Part shown: positions 32,521-44,623 of the stretch, piece by piece
Numbering within the stretch: position 1 is the first letter of the stretch
How the letters are laid out: each line of letters begins with the position of its first letter
Assembly (NCBI RefSeq): GCF_042186555.1
Contig: NC_133332.1
Location: 234,640,015-234,704,014 of the forward strand
Reading direction: 5' to 3'
Source of the DNA: Aquarana catesbeiana
Lineage: Eukaryota > Chordata > Amphibia > Anura > Ranidae
DNA length: 64,000 bases
Notes under the pieces: model-generated
What the model saw: only the letters and a program-made list of their open reading frames with translations
Database searches by the model: none
What the model was told of the DNA's origin: nothing
Position numbers and translations under genes: made by a program

Positions 32521-33094
32521 AAAAATGTCTTTAGATATGTAGCGCTACCCCTGAAAGAGCCGCTGATTGGTTTGGGTCCTCTGCACTTCCTTGGCCCTAA
32601 GCGGATCCCCACCAGAATGCCTTGGCCAGGGAGTCTCCCGGCAGTCACGCAAGAAGGATTCACACCAGCAGTGATAAAACAAATGGGTTGCACTGGTAGA
32701 AATATAATGGTAAAGCAGTGCAATAGCTTAAATATTAACTGTTAAAACACAGAGGATCAACACAGTAACAATGCAGTACAGTGCAGTCAAATACCCATTA
32801 AAGTGCGGCCACCCATGTCCTGTAGGACCAAAAGCATAAACAATAGCCCTTTGACTGGCAGATCGCTCCCCAAGTGAGACGTATAAGAAAAGCAAGGAAA
32901 CAACAGGCTAGCTCACTTGCAGCCCTCAGTCAGGAAAGTCTAAATTTAAGCCTGAAAATCTATTAGACCTCCTGCACACCAGTATTATTTAATTAGTAGA
33001 CTCAGTATGTAACAGTATGAAGGTTGAGGCTTTTTCCAGCTTAGTTTGGGCCTGTTCATTGGCACGCAATCCAAGATGCTGTCCCTTTAAGATG
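32521..33094. other. No supported feature
   Basis: No frame or family recognised. Confidence 0.35.
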
Positions 33095-33262
33095 TGGAGC
33101 GAATAGGACAATTACCTTGAGAATTACTGACATAGGTCCCTTTAAGAGATGAAGATGTTGGCACAGTTTGCTTTAAGATATGAAGTTGTGGGCCAGAGTC
33201 ACTTTAAGATAGTGGAATTGTAAGTGGGGTTCACTTTAACATTGAGTTTGAACACCAAAAGC
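33095..33262. repeat. Degenerate minisatellite of about 40-45 bp
   Basis: CCCTTTAAGAT / GCTTTAAGATATGAAG / CACTTTAAGATAGTGG / CACTTTAACATTGAG recur at intervals of about 40-45 bp, each followed by GTTGTGGG- or GTAAGTGGG-like text. Confidence 0.5.
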
Positions 33263-33899
33263 TCCCTCTATAAAAGGCTTTGGCCCAAAGTAGATGCAGC
33301 TACAGGGACAAATTCTGCCTAACAGGGAGCAAAGGGGTTGACTCAGTTGGGCAACCTATGGGCAGTGGCCGCAATAGGAAACAAGGAATGGCAATAATAA
33401 AGGGCGAAGATATGTTTGTCTCTGCTAAAGGCCAACGTTGAAGAATGTTGTAGTGTCAGCAAACCTGACTGGCAACAGAGACTGAATGTAACTGGTAGCT
33501 ACGATGAGTGGGCCCCCTTGGAGGATGTGGCTGAGACTCCTGCAGCTGAACGGTCTCCCTCGAGCAGCCTTCACATGCAGTGTTTGGCTTAACAGGCTCC
33601 TTCTCAGATTTTCCAGCTATTTTGGACACTTTGGAACAACCTGGTCTGGAACAGCACGGCTTGGCACAAACTCTCACACACTCCTTTCCTCTGCAACGTC
33701 TCTCTCCATTTACCCATGTCTTCCCGTCCCTTGGCAATTGCTTATGGCCTCTGTAGTTCAACTTCAACTTTACTGTGATGAAAGTCCTGCTCTCAGCCTA
33801 CAACTCCCAGAAGTCTTTTAACACCCGTATTAAGGCTATGGCAAGTAAAAGTACTGAATGCTGTAATCTTGTGGATAAATAAAGTTCTGCATTTTCAGT
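33263..33899. other. Unique sequence, no supported gene
   Basis: Overlapping frames at 33456-33821 on both strands show no domain and low complexity Cys/Ser/Leu composition. Not called. Confidence 0.4.
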
Positions 33900-34265
33900 A
33901 ACAATGCATCGGGATACAGATAAATTGTAAGGGCCCATTCTTATGAGAAAGCACCACAGCTTGCTTATATTGAGCATTAAGGCAAGCTGCGTTACTGCCC
34001 AAAACAGGAAAACAGCTCCTACTCAAATTCTGTCAAATGCAGTACACCGCAACGCACTGCAGTTTCACTAATTTTCCCCGGAGATAATTGAGAGTGGTGA
34101 AGCTTCACTTTATAATACCCAACCAGGTACAAGGAAAAAAAAAAAAAAATAGCACATGATTGGATGATGGAAATCAACAAAGTATAACCACAGTCTCTAA
34201 GCTCTGGGGAAATTGAGTGCAACTGAACTTACAAAGTGCAGTCTATTTGCCTTTAGTAAATTAAC
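33900..34265. repeat. Interspersed repeat (AAAGTGCAGTCTATTTGCC family)
   Basis: Right part AACTTACAAAGTGCAGTCTA followed by TTTGCCTTTAGTAAATTAACC corresponds, inverted, to the text at 44035-44110 (GTACTAAAAGGAAAATATGTCTGTGCACTTTGC). An A-run of 15 and GCACATGATTGG are present in both copies. Possible element start at 33932 (GGGCCCATTCTTATGAGAAAGC). Confidence 0.5.
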
Positions 34266-34569
34266 CCCATTGGGTGCAGTAGCATTCTGTATGTGTTGTG
34301 GTGGCATTCATTGTATATGGCACCGCAGAACATGGCACCACGTCTTGAGATAGTATAAACAGACCCTAGCCTAGATCAACAAACAGGAGAGGTGGAAGGA
34401 GGAGTATGGCACAGCAGAAGTTCATCACATGGTAGAACTGGATAGGTTAGGTTTTTTAACCAGTCTGATAGATTTTCTCTATGACACCTGTCAACTGGGC
34501 ACCTACCTGCCATCACAGATATTATATCATCACCTTGGTGTTTAATTTAATTTTTTTCTTTGTCATCCA
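34266..34569. other. No supported feature
   Basis: No frame or family recognised in these 300 bases. Confidence 0.3.
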
Positions 34570-35250
34570 ATGCCTAGGGCTACCCATACACACTTTGAAT
34601 ACTCTCACTCAGCCCGTGGGCTTAACAAGAAAAATCGAATACATTTCTCTATCCAAGCTAAAAAGCATGGATGGGGAAATCTCTACTGCCAATATTCAAG
34701 CAGCCATGACAACCGCCTCTGCTTGATTATCCAAACAGTGACTGCACCTGATTGGATGCAGTCACTGTTAGGCCAACAATTTTCTACTCGGCTTCTCTGA
34801 TTTTTTTTGTTTGTCAATCCAATGGGTGCCAACAAGGCCACCTATGTCTCAAATTTTGGCCAGTTCAGCAGGAAGTGGTCGGTCAAAGGGCTGCTTAGGC
34901 AGGCCATAGACGGTGTAAATTTCTGCAGAAAATAAATTTGCATGATTCCCCCATGTCTGTATCCCAGCAGGGGGGCCGAGAAAGCTGTCCCTGCCAGGAG
35001 AAGAGAGTGATTATTGTTAGCGGCTATAGCAGCCGCTAGTGATAATTGCAAGTGAATCAGGCAGGCTGGTTGCATCCAAGTTAATAATTTATTTTTTGCT
35101 ATTACCAGTTTGTTCCTTTTTGAAGAATCCTTCCTGGACCTTTGGTCCTCTCCTCTCTTTTTGCAATTTGATTGGATCAACTTGGTAAATTCAGCCTGCC
35201 CACACGTTCAAATCTTAGCCGGTTCCTGCTGGCCGGGCTTAGTGTTCATC
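34570..35250. mobile_element. Two adjoining copies of the GGTTCAGCAGG palindromic family
   Basis: Copy one runs from about 34577 (GGGCTACCCATACACACTTT) to TTTTGGCCAGTTCAGCAGG near 34875; copy two from GCAGGCCATAGACGGTG near 34897 to TCTTAGCCGGTTCCTGCTGG near 35232. Shared core: GCGGCTATAGCAGCCGC, AGGCAGGCTGGTTGCATCC and TTGGATCAACTTGG. Both are diverged. Confidence 0.55.
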
Positions 35251-36454
35251 AAATCTCCTTTAAATGAAACAGAATGCCATATCCTGTTTACGGCCTCCCT
35301 GACATCGTGCTTAAGATGCAAGTAACGCTGTGCTGAATTCCCCTTCTGCCAAAAGTGGATTCCAGGTGCAGGTAAATTAAAAAAAAAAAAAAAACGTATG
35401 TGAGAGTGTCAGAAAAATGATGATCTGCTGGGATGGAGGTTTATTACGCCTCCCAGAAAAGTTGCAGGATCACAGTGACTCCATCTCCACACTTAATTCC
35501 ATAAGTGAAGATGAATTGGGTGAGAGGCTGAATTATTTTCTTAAATTAAAGGAAACAGCGACCTTAATTCTATCATAAACACCCCATAGCAGTATGGAAA
35601 GCCAGGATGTGAGCCAAGCCTCGGTCGGCGCACGCTCTGGCATTCCAGGATCTGCTGGAAATGAGATGCACATGGGCCGGCTGGGAGAGCAGACACTCCT
35701 TAGAGACAAACATGGATTTACACTTGATGCATGCTCTGTCTGTACAGGATACAAGTGCACAGCCCCAGGCTCAACATTGTGCTGCACTCTGTTTGCTCTC
35801 AGCTAGCCTGACATTTGCACATTCCTAAAGGGACACATTAACACCTTCAAGGGATGCTCTGGTGAGCTTTCTGTGTGCGCACAAGTTCTGAGTCGATGAA
35901 AGGATTTTTTTATTCAACTCTTATGCTTTTCCACCCCTGCTGTTCATATTTTAACAATCATACTGCATATACAGATTCGTATATTCCTCAAGTGGATGTG
36001 GACCAAATGGTAACAGACAAAGCCATGATAAATGACTGCTGAGATCAGATCGGTCAGGGCATGGAGCAAGTCCACTGGTTTCTTAGTAATCGTTTATATA
36101 TAGTTAAGAATAAAAGGACATTAGAAAAAAGGTTGTAAGGCTGTATGTACTAAAAGGATCATAAAATGACTATTAAAATGGCAGCTACCGAAGGCCAATA
36201 ATAAATTAAAGGAAACTTCCGCTAAGGGAAAACATACAGACAGCTATTCCTGATCTCCTCTGAAAATGACAGTCATGTTGATCCACTGGCATCAGTAGCT
36301 GACAAGTCACGGACATGGAACATGCAGATAAGGCACTCCGGCTTCATGCCTGTTCTAAGCCACTGGATCAGAACTTATTTAAGATAGAGGCATTAAGGCA
36401 ACTACGATTTTCAGGTGGTCAGCAACAGCTGCCTTTGTATTTTTCGCAAGACAA
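35251..36454. other. Mostly unique sequence, no supported gene
   Basis: A-run of 16 at about 35378-35394. Small frames (35533-35806 both strands) have no domains. Confidence 0.4.
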
Positions 36455-36660
36455 GTTTTCTTTAAAGTGAAGTTCAGTCAAAACTTTGAAACATGAAATT
36501 TTGGATAGGAGACAGATAAAAACTCACGTTATGTATTTATCATTACTCAGGGATCTGTTAAAATGATTACCCCTTGGTGACAATGTTTTGACCTGGCAGC
36601 AGGTGAGGGAAAATCTCCAACAGCTACACAGATGAAAAAAAAAAAAAAAAAGGTTATTTT
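36455..36660. repeat. Diverged CAGGAAGTGA-family-like repeat
   Basis: TGAAGTTCAGTCAAAACTTTG, CAGCAGGTGAGGGAAAATCTCC and an A-run of about 17 at 36636-36652 follow the order of the family, but the central palindrome is not intact. Confidence 0.35.
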
Positions 36661-36844
36661 ATAAGTGGTATAAGGTAAGCCTAGAAGGGTGTAAATTCTG
36701 TCTTTTGATGCACAGGCCTGGCTTATCTGGTAGACACCAAGGAGCATTTGTGAACAGATGAATCATATTTGTGTACCAATCTAGGGATCCCCTCTACACG
36801 GCTGTCAATAAACAGAGAAAAAAGCTTTTTTAGGAACACTAATG

Positions 36845-37252
36845 CCCAGGGGGCATTTTCGACGGAAAAATCTTGGATGGTTTTTCTGACGGAATTCCGC
36901 TCAAGCTTGGCTTGCATACACACAGTCACACAAAAGTTCTCTGAACTTTCGACTGTCAAGAACGCGGTGACGTACAACACTATGACAAGCCGAGAAAATT
37001 AAGTTCAATGCTTCCGAGCATGCGTCGAATTGTTTCCGAGCATGCATGATTTTTTGCGCGTCCGAATTGCATACAGACAAACGCATTTTGGGATAGGAAC
37101 TTTTTCCGACCGAAAAATAGAGAACATGCTCTTAATGGCTGGAATTCGGCCAGCAAAAGTCCAAAGGAGCATACACACAGTCGCATTTTCCGACCAAAAG
37201 CTCTCATCGGTCTTTTGCTTGCCAAATTTCCGATCGTGTGTATGCGGCATAA
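36845..37252. mobile_element. MITE of the CGATCGTGTGTATGCGGC type
   Basis: Right end CCGATCGTGTGTATGCGGCA is clear at 37231-37250. The interior shows repeated CTTCCGAGCATGC and CATACACACAGTC motifs. The left end near 36850 (GGGGGCATTTTCGACGG) lacks the matching terminal sequence, so the copy seems truncated or degraded there. Confidence 0.6.
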
Positions 37253-37577
37253 GACCTACCAACTTTTTTTTTATTTCTGTCTGTGTCCCTCTTGCAGATT
37301 TTCCCATACTTCCCATCTGGTGAAACAGATCCCCTGATCGCAGTAATCCAACAAAGGTTCTAAACCTTCATCATTCTATCCATATTCGAAAAATATATTT
37401 GGCTGGACACGCTTTTTGGCATTTTTGGTTGCGATAAATAAAAAAGATAACAAATAATATGGCAGACATTTTAGGTGTGAAAATTCCTATGCCCCAAAAA
37501 ATGCCATTTCAATTTTTAGATGCCCATAACAGATGCTCCCTCAATGCCTTTGAGCCACTGTCATTCTGTTTTCTTTG
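37253..37577. other. No supported feature
   Basis: Unique sequence between two mobile elements. Confidence 0.35.
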
Positions 37578-38165
37578 TACAACCCCAGTTCTAAAAAAGT
37601 TGGGACGCTGTATAAAATCTACATAAAAACAGAATGGAATGGTTTTGAGATCTCATAAACCCATATTTTATTCACAATAGAAAATAGGAAACATATCTAA
37701 TGTTTAAACTGAGAAAATATAACATTTTTATGAAAAAAAAACCGGTAATTTAGAAATTAATGGCAGCAATACCTCTCAAAAAAGTTAGGACAGGGCAACA
37801 AAAAGCTGGTAAAGTACTAACAAGGAAGAGCTGGAAGAGCTAATTAGGTTAACTGGCAACAGGTCAGTAACATGCTTGGGTATAAAAAGAGCGAAAAATG
37901 TTAGTGTAATGTTCCTCGACATAAAATTACAAAGATTGTAAATAGATCATCTACAGTGCATATCATCATCAAACGATTCTGAAAAGCTGGAGAAATCTCC
38001 AGCGCAAGGGAAAAGGCCGAAATGCAATATTGGATGCTCGGGCCCTCAGATGGCACTGCAATAAAAACAGGCATAATTCTGTGATGGACATTATTGCATG
38101 GGCTCAGGAATACTTCCAAAAATCACTGTATGAACATAGTTCATCGTGCCATCCAAAAATGCAAG

Positions 38166-39146
38166 TTAACCACTTCAGAAGATTTGGCTGCTCAATGACC
38201 AGGCCATTTTTTGCGATACAGCACTGTGTCGCTTTAACCGATATGTGCGCGGTCGTGCGACGTTGTACCCAAACAAATTTGTCGTCCTTTTTTCCCACAA
38301 ATAGAGCTTTCTTTTGGTGGTATTTGATCATCTCTGTGTTTTTTATTTTTTGCGCTATAAACAAAAAAAGAGCGACAATTTTGAAAAAAAAACACAATAT
38401 TTTGTACTTTTTGCTATAATAAATATCCCAAATTTTTTTTAAAAAAACCTATTTTTTTCCTCAGTTTAGGCCGATATGTACTCTACATATTTTTGGTAAT
38501 AAAAATCGCAATTGGCATATATTGATTGGTTTGCGCAAAAGTTACAGCGTCTACAAAATAAGGGATAGATTTATGGCATTTTTATTATTATTTTTTTTTT
38601 TTTTTATACTAGTAATGCAGTGATCTTCAATTTTTATCGGGACTGCGATATTGCGGCGGACAACTTGGACACTTTTGACACATTTTTGGGACCATTGACA
38701 ATTATACAGCGATCAGTGCTAAAAAAAAGGCACCGATTACTGTATAAATGTCACTGGCAGGGAAGGGGTTAACACTAGGGGGCAATCAAGGGGTTAACTG
38801 TGTTCCCTAGGTGTGTTCTAACTGTAGGGGGGATGGGACTGTCTAGGAAGAGAGAGAGAACGGTGTTCATACTTAGTATGAACACACAATCTGTCTCTAC
38901 TCCCCTGAAAGAACCGGGATTTGTGTGTTTAAACACACAGATCCCGGTTCTCGCTCTATCACGAGCAATCGCGGGTGCCCAGTGGCCATCGCGCCTGCCG
39001 GACACTCCCATCGGCTCCGGGCACACGCTGCAGGTGCACACTCGCCCCTAGTGACCAAAAGGCGAAGCGACGTAAGGTAGTGTTGTTTCGCCCAGCCGTG
39101 CCATTCTGCCACAGTAAAACTGCGGCAGCTGGTCGGCAAGCAGTAA
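38166..39146. mobile_element. TTAA-type non-autonomous element nested in the Tc1/mariner element
   Basis: Left flank TTAA then CCACTTCAGAAGATTTGG; right end GCAGCTGGTCGGCAAGCAGT with a degraded flank GTAA. The right end is the inverted form of the left end of the copy at 16057 (TTAACCACTTGCCGACC), so the two copies lie in opposite orientation. Shared interior: GTTACAGCGTCTACAAAATA and GGTGGTATTTGATCA. Confidence 0.7.
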
Positions 39147-39159
39147 AAGCTCTATCATG

Positions 39160-39672
39160 CAAAGAGGTCATATCTGAACATGATCCAGAAATGCTGTCTT
39201 CTCTGGGTCAAAGCTCATTTAAAATGGTCTGTTGCAAAGTTGAGAACTGTTCTGTGGTCAGACAAATCTTAATTTTTACATTCTTTTTGGCAACCATGAG
39301 CGCTGCATCTTCCAAACTAAAGAGGAGAGGGACTGTTATTAGCACTCAGTTCAGTTCAAAAGCCTGCATCTGATGGTATGGGGGTGCATTAGTGTGTATG
39401 GAATGTGCAGCTTGCACATCTGGAAAGGCATCATCAATGCTGAAAGATATATCCAGGTTTTAGAGCAGCATATGCTCCCATCCAGATGAAGTCTGTTTCA
39501 GGTAAGCTTTGCATTTTTCAACAGGACAGTGCTAAACCACATACTGCATCTACGGCAACAGCATGGCTTCATAGTAGAGGAGTCCAGGTGCTTAACTGGC
39601 CTGCATGCAGTCCAGACCTTTCACCAATTGAAAATATGTTTTCATGTTTTCAATGTTTACATCCCTTGTAAT
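39160..39672 (+). pseudogene. Decayed Tc1/mariner transposase, C-terminal half
   Basis: Recognisable pieces: FQQDSAKPHTASTATAWLHS and LNWPACSPDLSPIENM at about 39515-39642, holding the second catalytic Asp (QQD) and the Glu of the DDE triad in SPIEN. Upstream the text resembles the first catalytic region (TGGTCAGACAAATCTTAATTT) but lies in other frames with stops at 39370-39490. Non-functional. Confidence 0.75.
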
Positions 39673-39677
39673 AGGAA

Positions 39678-39859
39678 TTAAAGTGACCCAACCATTTTTT
39701 TTCAAAAGGACAGTGTAAAAATAAAAAGTAACATAAAATAAACAAAATTTTTTTAAGTGCCCCGTCTTAAAAAAAATATATATGTATATGTATGTATATA
39801 TATGTATATATATATAATGTCTCTAGTCTGAAAAATAGACCTGGTCCTTAAGTGGTTAA
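39678..39859. mobile_element. Short TTAA-flanked element with TATG-rich microsatellite
   Basis: TTAA at 39678-39681 and 39856-39859 flank AGTGACCCAACC at the left and TGGTCCTTAAGTGG at the right. A TATA/TATG-rich tract occupies 39774-39815. Only 174 bp between the TTAA sites. Confidence 0.6.
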
Positions 39860-40001
39860 AATTGTACATTTTCTCATTGTAAACATTTGATATATTTTCG
39901 ATTGTGAATAAAATATGGGTTTATGAGATTTGCAAATCATTGCATTCTGTTTTTATGTAGATTTTATACAGTGTCTCAACTTTTTTGGAGTTGGGGTTGT
40001 A

Positions 40002-41663
40002 CCACCCCCCCCCCCTCCCCCCCCAGCTGCCATCAAAGGTAGCAGTGGTCTCTGGCAGGCAAAGTAGTAGTGGAGCGCATTGTGCATGTACTCGTCAGGA
40101 GGTTATGACAGAGACTGCAGTATTGCTGTTACCAAGTTTCAGAGGTGGCCTTTGCATAGCAAATGTGAGAAATTCAGTGGTTAATAGCAGAGTGGGCAAG
40201 ATTTAATTTTTATTAACTGGAGGAGCCATACAAGTCTGCATGGGGCACCACAGAACCTCATGGTGACTATAGATGACTCAATAATTACGGGATGTTCTTG
40301 CTTTTAATTAGTGGGTCACTTTTGACCTTCTAAAAGGGGATAACATGTCTTCAGTGGTCAAAGATACTTTTATCTATGAACTAGAAGAGAAGACCAAGAG
40401 GTTGCACTGGAGTTAACTCGGGCAAGAATAAAAAGTCTCCCGTTCTCTGGATATCTGCCTGTGTGTGGATGAAAAATAAAGTGCAATTCCTGCATTACAT
40501 TTCAAGTAGTATTACAGCAGCTGTTAAATTTGAAAGAACTTGCTTCTGAACAAGTGCGATGCACTGCAAAATAAAATGTCAGTGTTTGTATTACATTACA
40601 TATATAACTGGAAAACTGCAGTGTCTGTCAGAAAGTAAAATGCTAGCAAAACGGCCCCCTCTATTCATAATAAAAGTGAGTAAAACGGCCACCTTGTCCA
40701 CATTAAGCCAAATTATGACCCAGCTTTACTTACAACGCCCTGAGTAAGGAGGGCTAATGTCACAGCCCGAACAAAGGCCCCGAGAGTCAGCTAAAATTCT
40801 GGGTGGTCAGCTATTTAAACTGCATTGTCCTGAGGGGAAAGGACCGAGGGGGGGGGGGGGGGGGGGGGGGCAGGACACAGAGTATCTGGAAAAATAAATG
40901 GATCAGCAGTAACTATACATATCTGTAAAGATGAGAATGATGCAGGGAAAGAAAGAAGAAAAAAAGACAGCCACCTCTGAGTCTGCGAACGGGTTAAGGA
41001 GTTCTTATCCTAAGTAAGTTTGCAAACATTCCACAGTGACTTTTACAATTGCGCTGCCCTTGTCAGACTGGTTTGTGTATCCAGCCTTAGAATCCATAAC
41101 TTAGGGTAGCTCTTCAGAGGGGGTGGAGATACCATTCTGCGAAGATGACCTTCATCTCAAAGGAAAGTCACGTAGTTCCTTCACTTGTACCTACAATGCT
41201 GCGAGGTGTGAAATTACAAGTGCAGAGAACAACCACCCTACAAGTGAATGTAAACTGCAGCTACAGGAGGTGCAGAGGGGGTGCAACTGTCCTGGGCCCA
41301 GGAGGGGACACTGTATAACCACTGACCATATTTAGCTGTGTGCGGCCATCGCTGTATAGGGTACAGTAGCATTTTTATTTCCTGAACATCTCTTTCAGGT
41401 ATTCTATCATAAAGTGGAAGTGTGGGAGATAGGTTGAATCGTTAAAGGCTGTTGCAGGAGATGGTAGCGGGCCCTGGTCCAATATTGCTCTGGCGCCCCA
41501 TGTTATTAAAGCTGGCTATATATTCTCTGTAAAATGGGTAAACTCCCCTCTCCCTCTTGTCCCAAATGCTCTTGTACTGTAGGTACGTTTTACCATATGG
41601 TTTGGGACTGCCCATCCATATGTACTTTTTGCACTGAGGTTACTAATTTTATCAGTACAGTTC
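40002..41663. other. Unique sequence with C-run and G-run, no supported gene
   Basis: A C-rich run (interrupted once by T) at about 40005-40024 and an uninterrupted G-run of about 21 at 40850-40870. Frames here are short. 40600-40760 contains GCAAAACGGCCCCCTC / GTAAAACGGCCACCTTG, an imperfect 55-bp direct repeat. Confidence 0.4.
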
Positions 41664-41935
41664 TTCAGCTGCCTTGATTCCCCCATCAACACTGACTGTG
41701 TTGATGGGGGAATTCCTCCTGCTCAGCTATTGTGTTCTTCTGGCGGGGGAGCAGTGCCGGCTGGGAGAACACAGTGATTATTGCTAGCACCTATAAGCGA
41801 CATGCTGGTTGCACCCAATCGATGGATCAACTTGGGTACATTTAGCCTGCCCATACAGGATTGGAATCTCGGCTGGTCCCTGCTGAACGGGCTGAGATTC
41901 TAACCATCTATGGCCAGCTAAATGCTGCTTATTGG
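41664..41935. mobile_element. GGTTCAGCAGG palindromic family, partial copy
   Basis: Motifs in order: GATTCCCCCATCAACACTGA / TGTTGATGGGGGAATTCCTC (a hairpin), GCACCTATAAGCG, ATCGATGGATCAACTTGGGT, CAGCCTGCCCATACAGGATT and GCTGAACGGGCTGAGATTC. Same family as 15336 and 53488. Confidence 0.65.
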
Positions 41936-42004
41936 GACATGTAGAGGAGAATACTCTTCCTAACGAAACAAAACTCCTCTTACACCTCCTCTTTTTCTAT
42001 GCCA

Positions 42005-42414
42005 TAAGGCCTCATTCTCATGAGGCGGACTCCGCTTCCACGGAGTCCGCCTCGGTCCGCCGGCTCAGCGGGAGATCTCTCCGTTGATCTCCGCTGAGCG
42101 GGCGGATGACAGGTCCCTCTCTGCTCACTCTACGGGGAGGGGCTTGTCAGGCGCCGCTGCTGCCTATGGAGGGATCGGACGAAAACGGACAGCATGTCCG
42201 TTTTCATCAGATCTCACCCGATCCAATCCGCCAGCGACGGATCCGGACGTAGGGCCATCCATTTGCTTTTTGCGGATCAGACCGGGTCGGATGTCAGCGG
42301 ACATGTCTCTGTTGACATCCGTCGCTCCATAGGCTAACAAGGAGCGCCCGTTCAGGTCTGCCGTCAAAACTGACAGGCGGACCTGAACGGTCCGATCGTG
42401 TGAAAGGGGCCTTA
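42005..42414. mobile_element. GC-rich MITE, about 410 bp
   Basis: Ends inverted: TAAGGCCTCATTCTCATGAG at the left and TCGTGTGAAAGGGGCCTTA at the right. The interior is a series of hairpins: GCGGACTCCGCTTCC / GGAGTCCGCC, CAGCGGGAGATCTCTCC / GATCTCCGCTGAGCGGGC and GGACAGCATGTCCG. Frames on both strands are by-products. Confidence 0.75.
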
Positions 42415-42649
42415 AACTGATAAAGATGTAATGGAAATCTTGTGCCCCTCCCACTCTCTCTCAATGGCTCAATCTTCTCAACCAGGTGATTCCCATATAT
42501 AAATTAAGCATAGGGGGATGCCCATAGAAGTTTGACAAATTTTGGTCCCCTTGGCTAATCTCACAAGATTTATGCTCTGTACGTTTCTGAGCTGTACTTG
42601 TTTCTTATTTCATTTTATATGTCAAAACAGAAAAAAAAAAAAGAAAAGC

Positions 42650-42795
42650 TGGTCATAGATGGATTCCCCATCCACAAGATCGAGGTGGATGGAGGAATCT
42701 TCTCTGTGGATTTGGTCGAATTAACATTTTCCAAACATTCCCTTTTGAGAGAAGCCGATTGTTAGATTGACTCCTCTCTAGTGGGAAAAGCCATA
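42650..42795. mobile_element. Short palindromic element
   Basis: Left end GCTGGTCATAGATGGATTCC and right end GGGAAAAGCCATAGATG; CCCATCCACAAGATCGAGGT / GGATGGAGGAATC form a hairpin. Shares the CATAGATGG end with the GGTTCAGCAGG family. Confidence 0.4.
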
Positions 42796-44034
42796 GATGA
42801 AATGGAAAAATGCAAACAGCTGATAACAAAGAGAGCTATTGGTCAAATTTATATTGAGCAGTTGACAGATTGATTTCACTAGCTCCCTGCAATGTCACTG
42901 GTCAGCTACTGTAAATCTTTGTATACACAACATGGGACTGGTGTGTATCCAAGCTCAGTGCACCCATTGTGGACCTGAATAACCTCTCAGGAGGGCTAAT
43001 CCGAGGTATATTATCTCTTTCAGATCTTATCAGCTGTGTGACTGTGGGTAAACAGTGGCTCTGTGACCTCAGACGCTCATGGGAAGATGAATGCAATCAG
43101 ATTTTAGCAGGAGAGATTTTCGGAACTCCCAGCCTTGTTAATTTTCCCATAAATTCCTGTGTGGATCTGTCAGCGATCCTGTCAGCCAGAGTGTGAAGAG
43201 GGGACCTCTGGAGTTCTCACATCACATCAACACCTGAGCTTTGATCCTTTCAACTCTCCTGATGAAGCTCTTTTATCTGGAATGTGTGAAAATTCTCAAT
43301 GCATTCCATCACATCCATGATCCTATCATGACATATCTTAAATTATAAGTGAAACAAACTGCTTAAGGTCACTATTTTAAAAAGATTTAACTACTGTACA
43401 AGCTACTATTCCTTTTTACTGGGGTCCACCCTTTTCTGCTCTGTCCAGGCAGTATGGATACACAAAGGTTTAGCACATTAAGGTAAAATCTGCAAGCCCA
43501 AAATTTGTGGAAGAAAGAAAGACTGGGAAGAAGAGGTCAGCCCCTAGAAAAAACTTCTGAAAATGTACCTGTTAACAGAAGAAGCTTTTTACCTTCCTCT
43601 TTGTCTTGTTTCCAGAGATTTTCTCAACAAAATACTAAACTTTTGCGTGCCAGTACTGTTTGGACCGAGAAAAAAAAAAAAAAAACAACACTCCAAATAG
43701 TTGGACCTGAAAATTAAATGTTAAGGCAAATAAAAAAGTATTACGGACAGTACTCAATTGTGTTGTTCTTATGTTTGGAATTATATTTTTATTGTGTTGT
43801 CTATGAAACCCATATGCTTTTCTATTGTTTTCTTCTTTGATTATTTTTTGAATGGTGTCTTGGGTTTCAATTGTGTTGTATTGTCGCTGCTTCTTTTTAA
43901 TTGAATGAATAAAAAGAATTTAAACCAATTGTGTTGTTGGAAGTGCACTATTACGGCTACAATCACGCCAATCGTTTTTAAAGAGCAAATACAAGCAAAA
44001 GAGAAATCTCAACCAGTGAGCTGTTATTGGGAAA
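42796..44034. other. Unique sequence, no supported gene
   Basis: An A-run at about 43669-43685. Frames near 42969-43196 and 43505-43717 have no domains. No repeat family recognised. Confidence 0.4.
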
Positions 44035-44222
44035 CACTGGGGCTGTTGTACTAAAAGGAAAATATGTCTGTGCACTTTGCAAGGGTATTTTCCTTTAGCT
44101 TTGTGAATAGGTGAAGCTCTGCTGACTTCCACCATCCAAACATGTGTAAGCAAAAATATTGTTTTTTTTCTTGCACATGATTGGGTATTGTTTGCAAAGT
44201 GAATTTTCACCACATTCACTGA
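44035..44222. repeat. Interspersed repeat, inverted copy of the one at 33900
   Basis: GGGGCTGTTGTACTAAAAGG, GTGCACTTTGCAAGGG, GCACATGATTGGG and GCAAAGTGAATTTTCACC. The text is the complement-sense relative of 34140-34265. Confidence 0.45.
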
Positions 44223-44541
44223 GGCCCTGTTCACATCTCACGATTTGGGATCGCGAACAGAAACTGCTTAGGAATCGCAGCAGAATGTGCTGCGCACGTT
44301 TGGGTGCCATATCCCTTTATTGGCACCCCAATGTGATGTGATTCTGCCGCAAAAGTTGCGCAGCAGTCACGGCATATTGTGCCCTCATAAATGGTATGAA
44401 GCTTGTTGATCAAAAAGGAGCTGGTGCTTCTTTCCGGGCGACAAATGTGCATAGGGGACCCCATTTCAAGTGAACAGGCTGTCGTATGCAACACTCATAA
44501 TTGTGTGAAAAACGCATGTCAAAATCCCATGTGAATGGGGT
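44223..44541. mobile_element. MITE, GTTCACATC-type ends
   Basis: Left end GGCCCTGTTCACATCTCACG and right end AAATCCCATGTGAATGGGGT are inverted. The text CGATTTGGGATCGCG followed by ACAGAA is shared with the element at 52340, so they are one family. Confidence 0.7.
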
Positions 44542-44623
44542 CAAGGGGTTGGAAAAATATTCTTGCAAAGTGACTACAACCGTTTTGCCATTGTGTTCAA
44601 GACAGAAAATCTACACAACTTAA

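Larger units (their letters stand above)
37578..40001 (+). mobile_element. Tc1/mariner-type transposon, about 2.4 kb, with two nested insertions
   Basis: TA at 37578-37579 and at 40000-40001 flank inverted ends: CAACCCCAGTTCTAAAAAAG and CTTTTTTGGAGTTGGGGTTG. The arms continue with TGTATAAAATCTACATAAAA, present inverted at about 39950-39972. The interior carries a transposase remnant at about 39160-39672 and two TTAA-flanked insertions (38166-39146 and 39678-39859). Without them the element would be about 1.3 kb, a usual Tc1/mariner length. Confidence 0.85.

Noticed and set aside
33456..33821. Overlapping 103- and 105-codon frames on both strands
   Set aside because: Neither has a recognisable domain; overlap on both strands suggests chance.
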